The translations under genes were made by a program, and so were the position numbers. A stretch of 64,000 nucleotides of DNA from Molanna angustata (lineage: Eukaryota > Arthropoda > Insecta > Trichoptera > Molannidae), in NCBI GenBank assembly GCA_963576475.1, contig OY754977.1, positions 28,407,796 to 28,471,795 of the forward strand. Direction: 5' to 3'. Each line of letters opens with the position of its first letter. The first letter of the stretch is position 1. Under the pieces are notes generated by a model. The model was not told the origin of the DNA. It searched no databases and was given only the letters and a program-made list of their open reading frames with translations. Below, in pieces: positions 63,045 to 64,000 of the stretch.

Positions 63045-64000
63045 TAAACCCTTATTAGGCGGTCTCAAAATTGGACAGCTCAATCTTGGCCGACGTCGTG
63101 CTGCCACTTTGGAGCTTAAACAACTCGCCTACCAAATGAATATTGATATCTGTCTGGTTCAGGAACCATACACTGGCGAAGACTATTTGTGTGAGATGGA
63201 AACAGACTTCCGTTTCATATCTGCCACTTGTTGTTCCATAGATTCACCTCCTCTAGCTTCAATAATTATTCTTAATCCTTCAATAACCTTCACTTTACTA
63301 GATCATCTTTCCTCGAGCACTACAGTTGTGCTTGAAGTTTCTCTTTTAGGTGAATCCATGTATTTGGTTTCAACCTACTTCAAATTTGGAGACCCGATAG
63401 AGCCACATGTGTGCTTTCTGGACAACATAATGAGTCATTTACGTGGAGTTTCCATATTGATTGGCGGTGATTTAAATGCTGAATCCCCTTTATGGTGCCA
63501 TTCTACCAATTCAGGATCAAGAAAAGCAAACAGAAGTGAACTCTGTGAAGACTTTATAGCTCGGTATGAGCTTTCCGTTATAAATGATCCTCTTAGTCCT
63601 CCTACATTTTCTGGTACGGTGGGGTTTGGCCACATCGATGTCACTCTAGCATCCAGTCGAATTGCTCAAAAGATTTCCTCCTGGCGTGTTCACACGGATG
63701 CTTCGTGTAGCGATCATGAATTAATTGTATTTACAATTTCAAATTCACCTATTGAATCGGCTCAAAAATTTCATATCCCAAGACGTTTTCGCACGAGATG
63801 TGAACGTTTTGGCGAATTTGATTCCGAATTTATTCGATTTCTGAATCGCTTTAACCCGAATGCTATGTCTATATCAGAAACTGCATCTGTATTCACAAAT
63901 AATATTATTGTATGTGCAGAAAAGTCAATTGGTAGATCTGCCCCAGCAAAATTGAAACCACACACTTGGTGGCACTCGGGCCTCGATTCATTGAAACGTA
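63034..64000 (+). CDS. R1-like LINE ORF2, endonuclease part (incomplete at window end)
   Basis: The ATG lies inside the ORF1 stop region (ATGGCCTGTAG), and the frame is open for 322 codons to the window end. AP-endonuclease motifs: IGQLNLGRRRAATLEL (N), DICLVQEPY (E), LIGGDLNAESPLWC (D, N) and CSDHELIVF (SDH). The following HTWWHSGLDSLK is the usual linker before RT. The start -1/+1 overlap with ORF1 implies reinitiation or a similar coupling. Nothing seen is broken, so the enzyme may be intact; the RT lies outside. Confidence 0.88.
   Translation, partial: MACSKPLLGGLKIGQLNLGRRRAATLELKQLAYQMNIDICLVQEPYTGEDYLCEMETDFRFISATCCSIDSPPLASIIILNPSITFTLLDHLSSSTTVVLEVSLLGESMYLVSTYFKFGDPIEPHVCFLDNIMSHLRGVSILIGGDLNAESPLWCHSTNSGSRKANRSELCEDFIARYELSVINDPLSPPTFSGTVGFGHIDVTLASSRIAQKISSWRVHTDASCSDHELIVFTISNSPIESAQKFHIPRRFRTRCERFGEFDSEFIRFLNRFNPNAMSISETASVFTNNIIVCAEKSIGRSAPAKLKPHTWWHSGLDSLKR

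Larger units (their letters stand above)
62100..64000 (+). mobile_element. R1-like LINE, 5' part, continues beyond the window
   Basis: Two overlapping ORFs: a Gag-like ORF1 with three zinc knuckles and ORF2 beginning with an endonuclease. No stop is met in ORF2 before the window end. The 5' boundary is not visible; ORF1 has no ATG near its readable start, so it is probably 5' truncated. Confidence 0.85.

Overview
This 64-kb window reads as AT-rich, repeat-dominated DNA from an animal genome, most likely an insect. The grounds are its element set: RTE-, R1- and CR1/Jockey-type LINEs, a Penelope-like element (PLE), Tc1/mariner, P-like and hAT-like transposons, and tRNA-derived SINEs, with frequent taggtacctac-type words in the intergenic DNA. 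I cannot fix the order; Lepidoptera or Hemiptera would both fit. I found no convincing host protein gene, rRNA or functional tRNA. Nearly everything supportable is a mobile element, its debris, or a microsatellite grown from it.

Layout. 1-2.5 kb: a 270-bp tandem repeat, a hairpin, a TTCGTTTA-type minisatellite and a LINE tail. 2.8-13.5 kb: a compound locus in which two PLE families (GIY-YIG ORF remnants, hammerhead-like motifs) sit in inverted, outward-facing copies bounded by huge (TA)n tracts. One PLE copy is split by an intact, intron-containing Tc1 element, another by a GC-rich repeat. The locus ends in an apparently intact 1005-codon RTE LINE. 13.9-22.8 kb: several copies of a Helitron/Helentron-like non-autonomous family, one split by a P-like element carrying a THAP-type start. 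23.5-27.3 kb: minisatellites, a SINE, and a decayed 1970-bp hAT-like transposon. 28.5-43.8 kb: CR1- and RTE-type LINE tails, including a LINE-in-LINE insertion with a 14-bp target duplication, three SINE families, an RTE-tailed short retroposon, a foldback element and more (TA)n. 44.8-57.2 kb: Helitron-like copies and a nearly complete CR1/Jockey-like LINE (PHD-finger ORF1, endonuclease-RT ORF2) cut by a 2.8-kb TG...CA insertion. 57.7-64 kb: a hairpin element, a MULE-like MITE, a twin-primed RTE copy and the start of an R1-like LINE running off the window.

The most informative signals are the many precise insertion boundaries (target-site duplications, interrupted elements whose halves rejoin) and the repeated PLE/(TA)n architecture. 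All family names rest on motifs read by eye. Copy number, divergence and activity need database and alignment work that I could not do.
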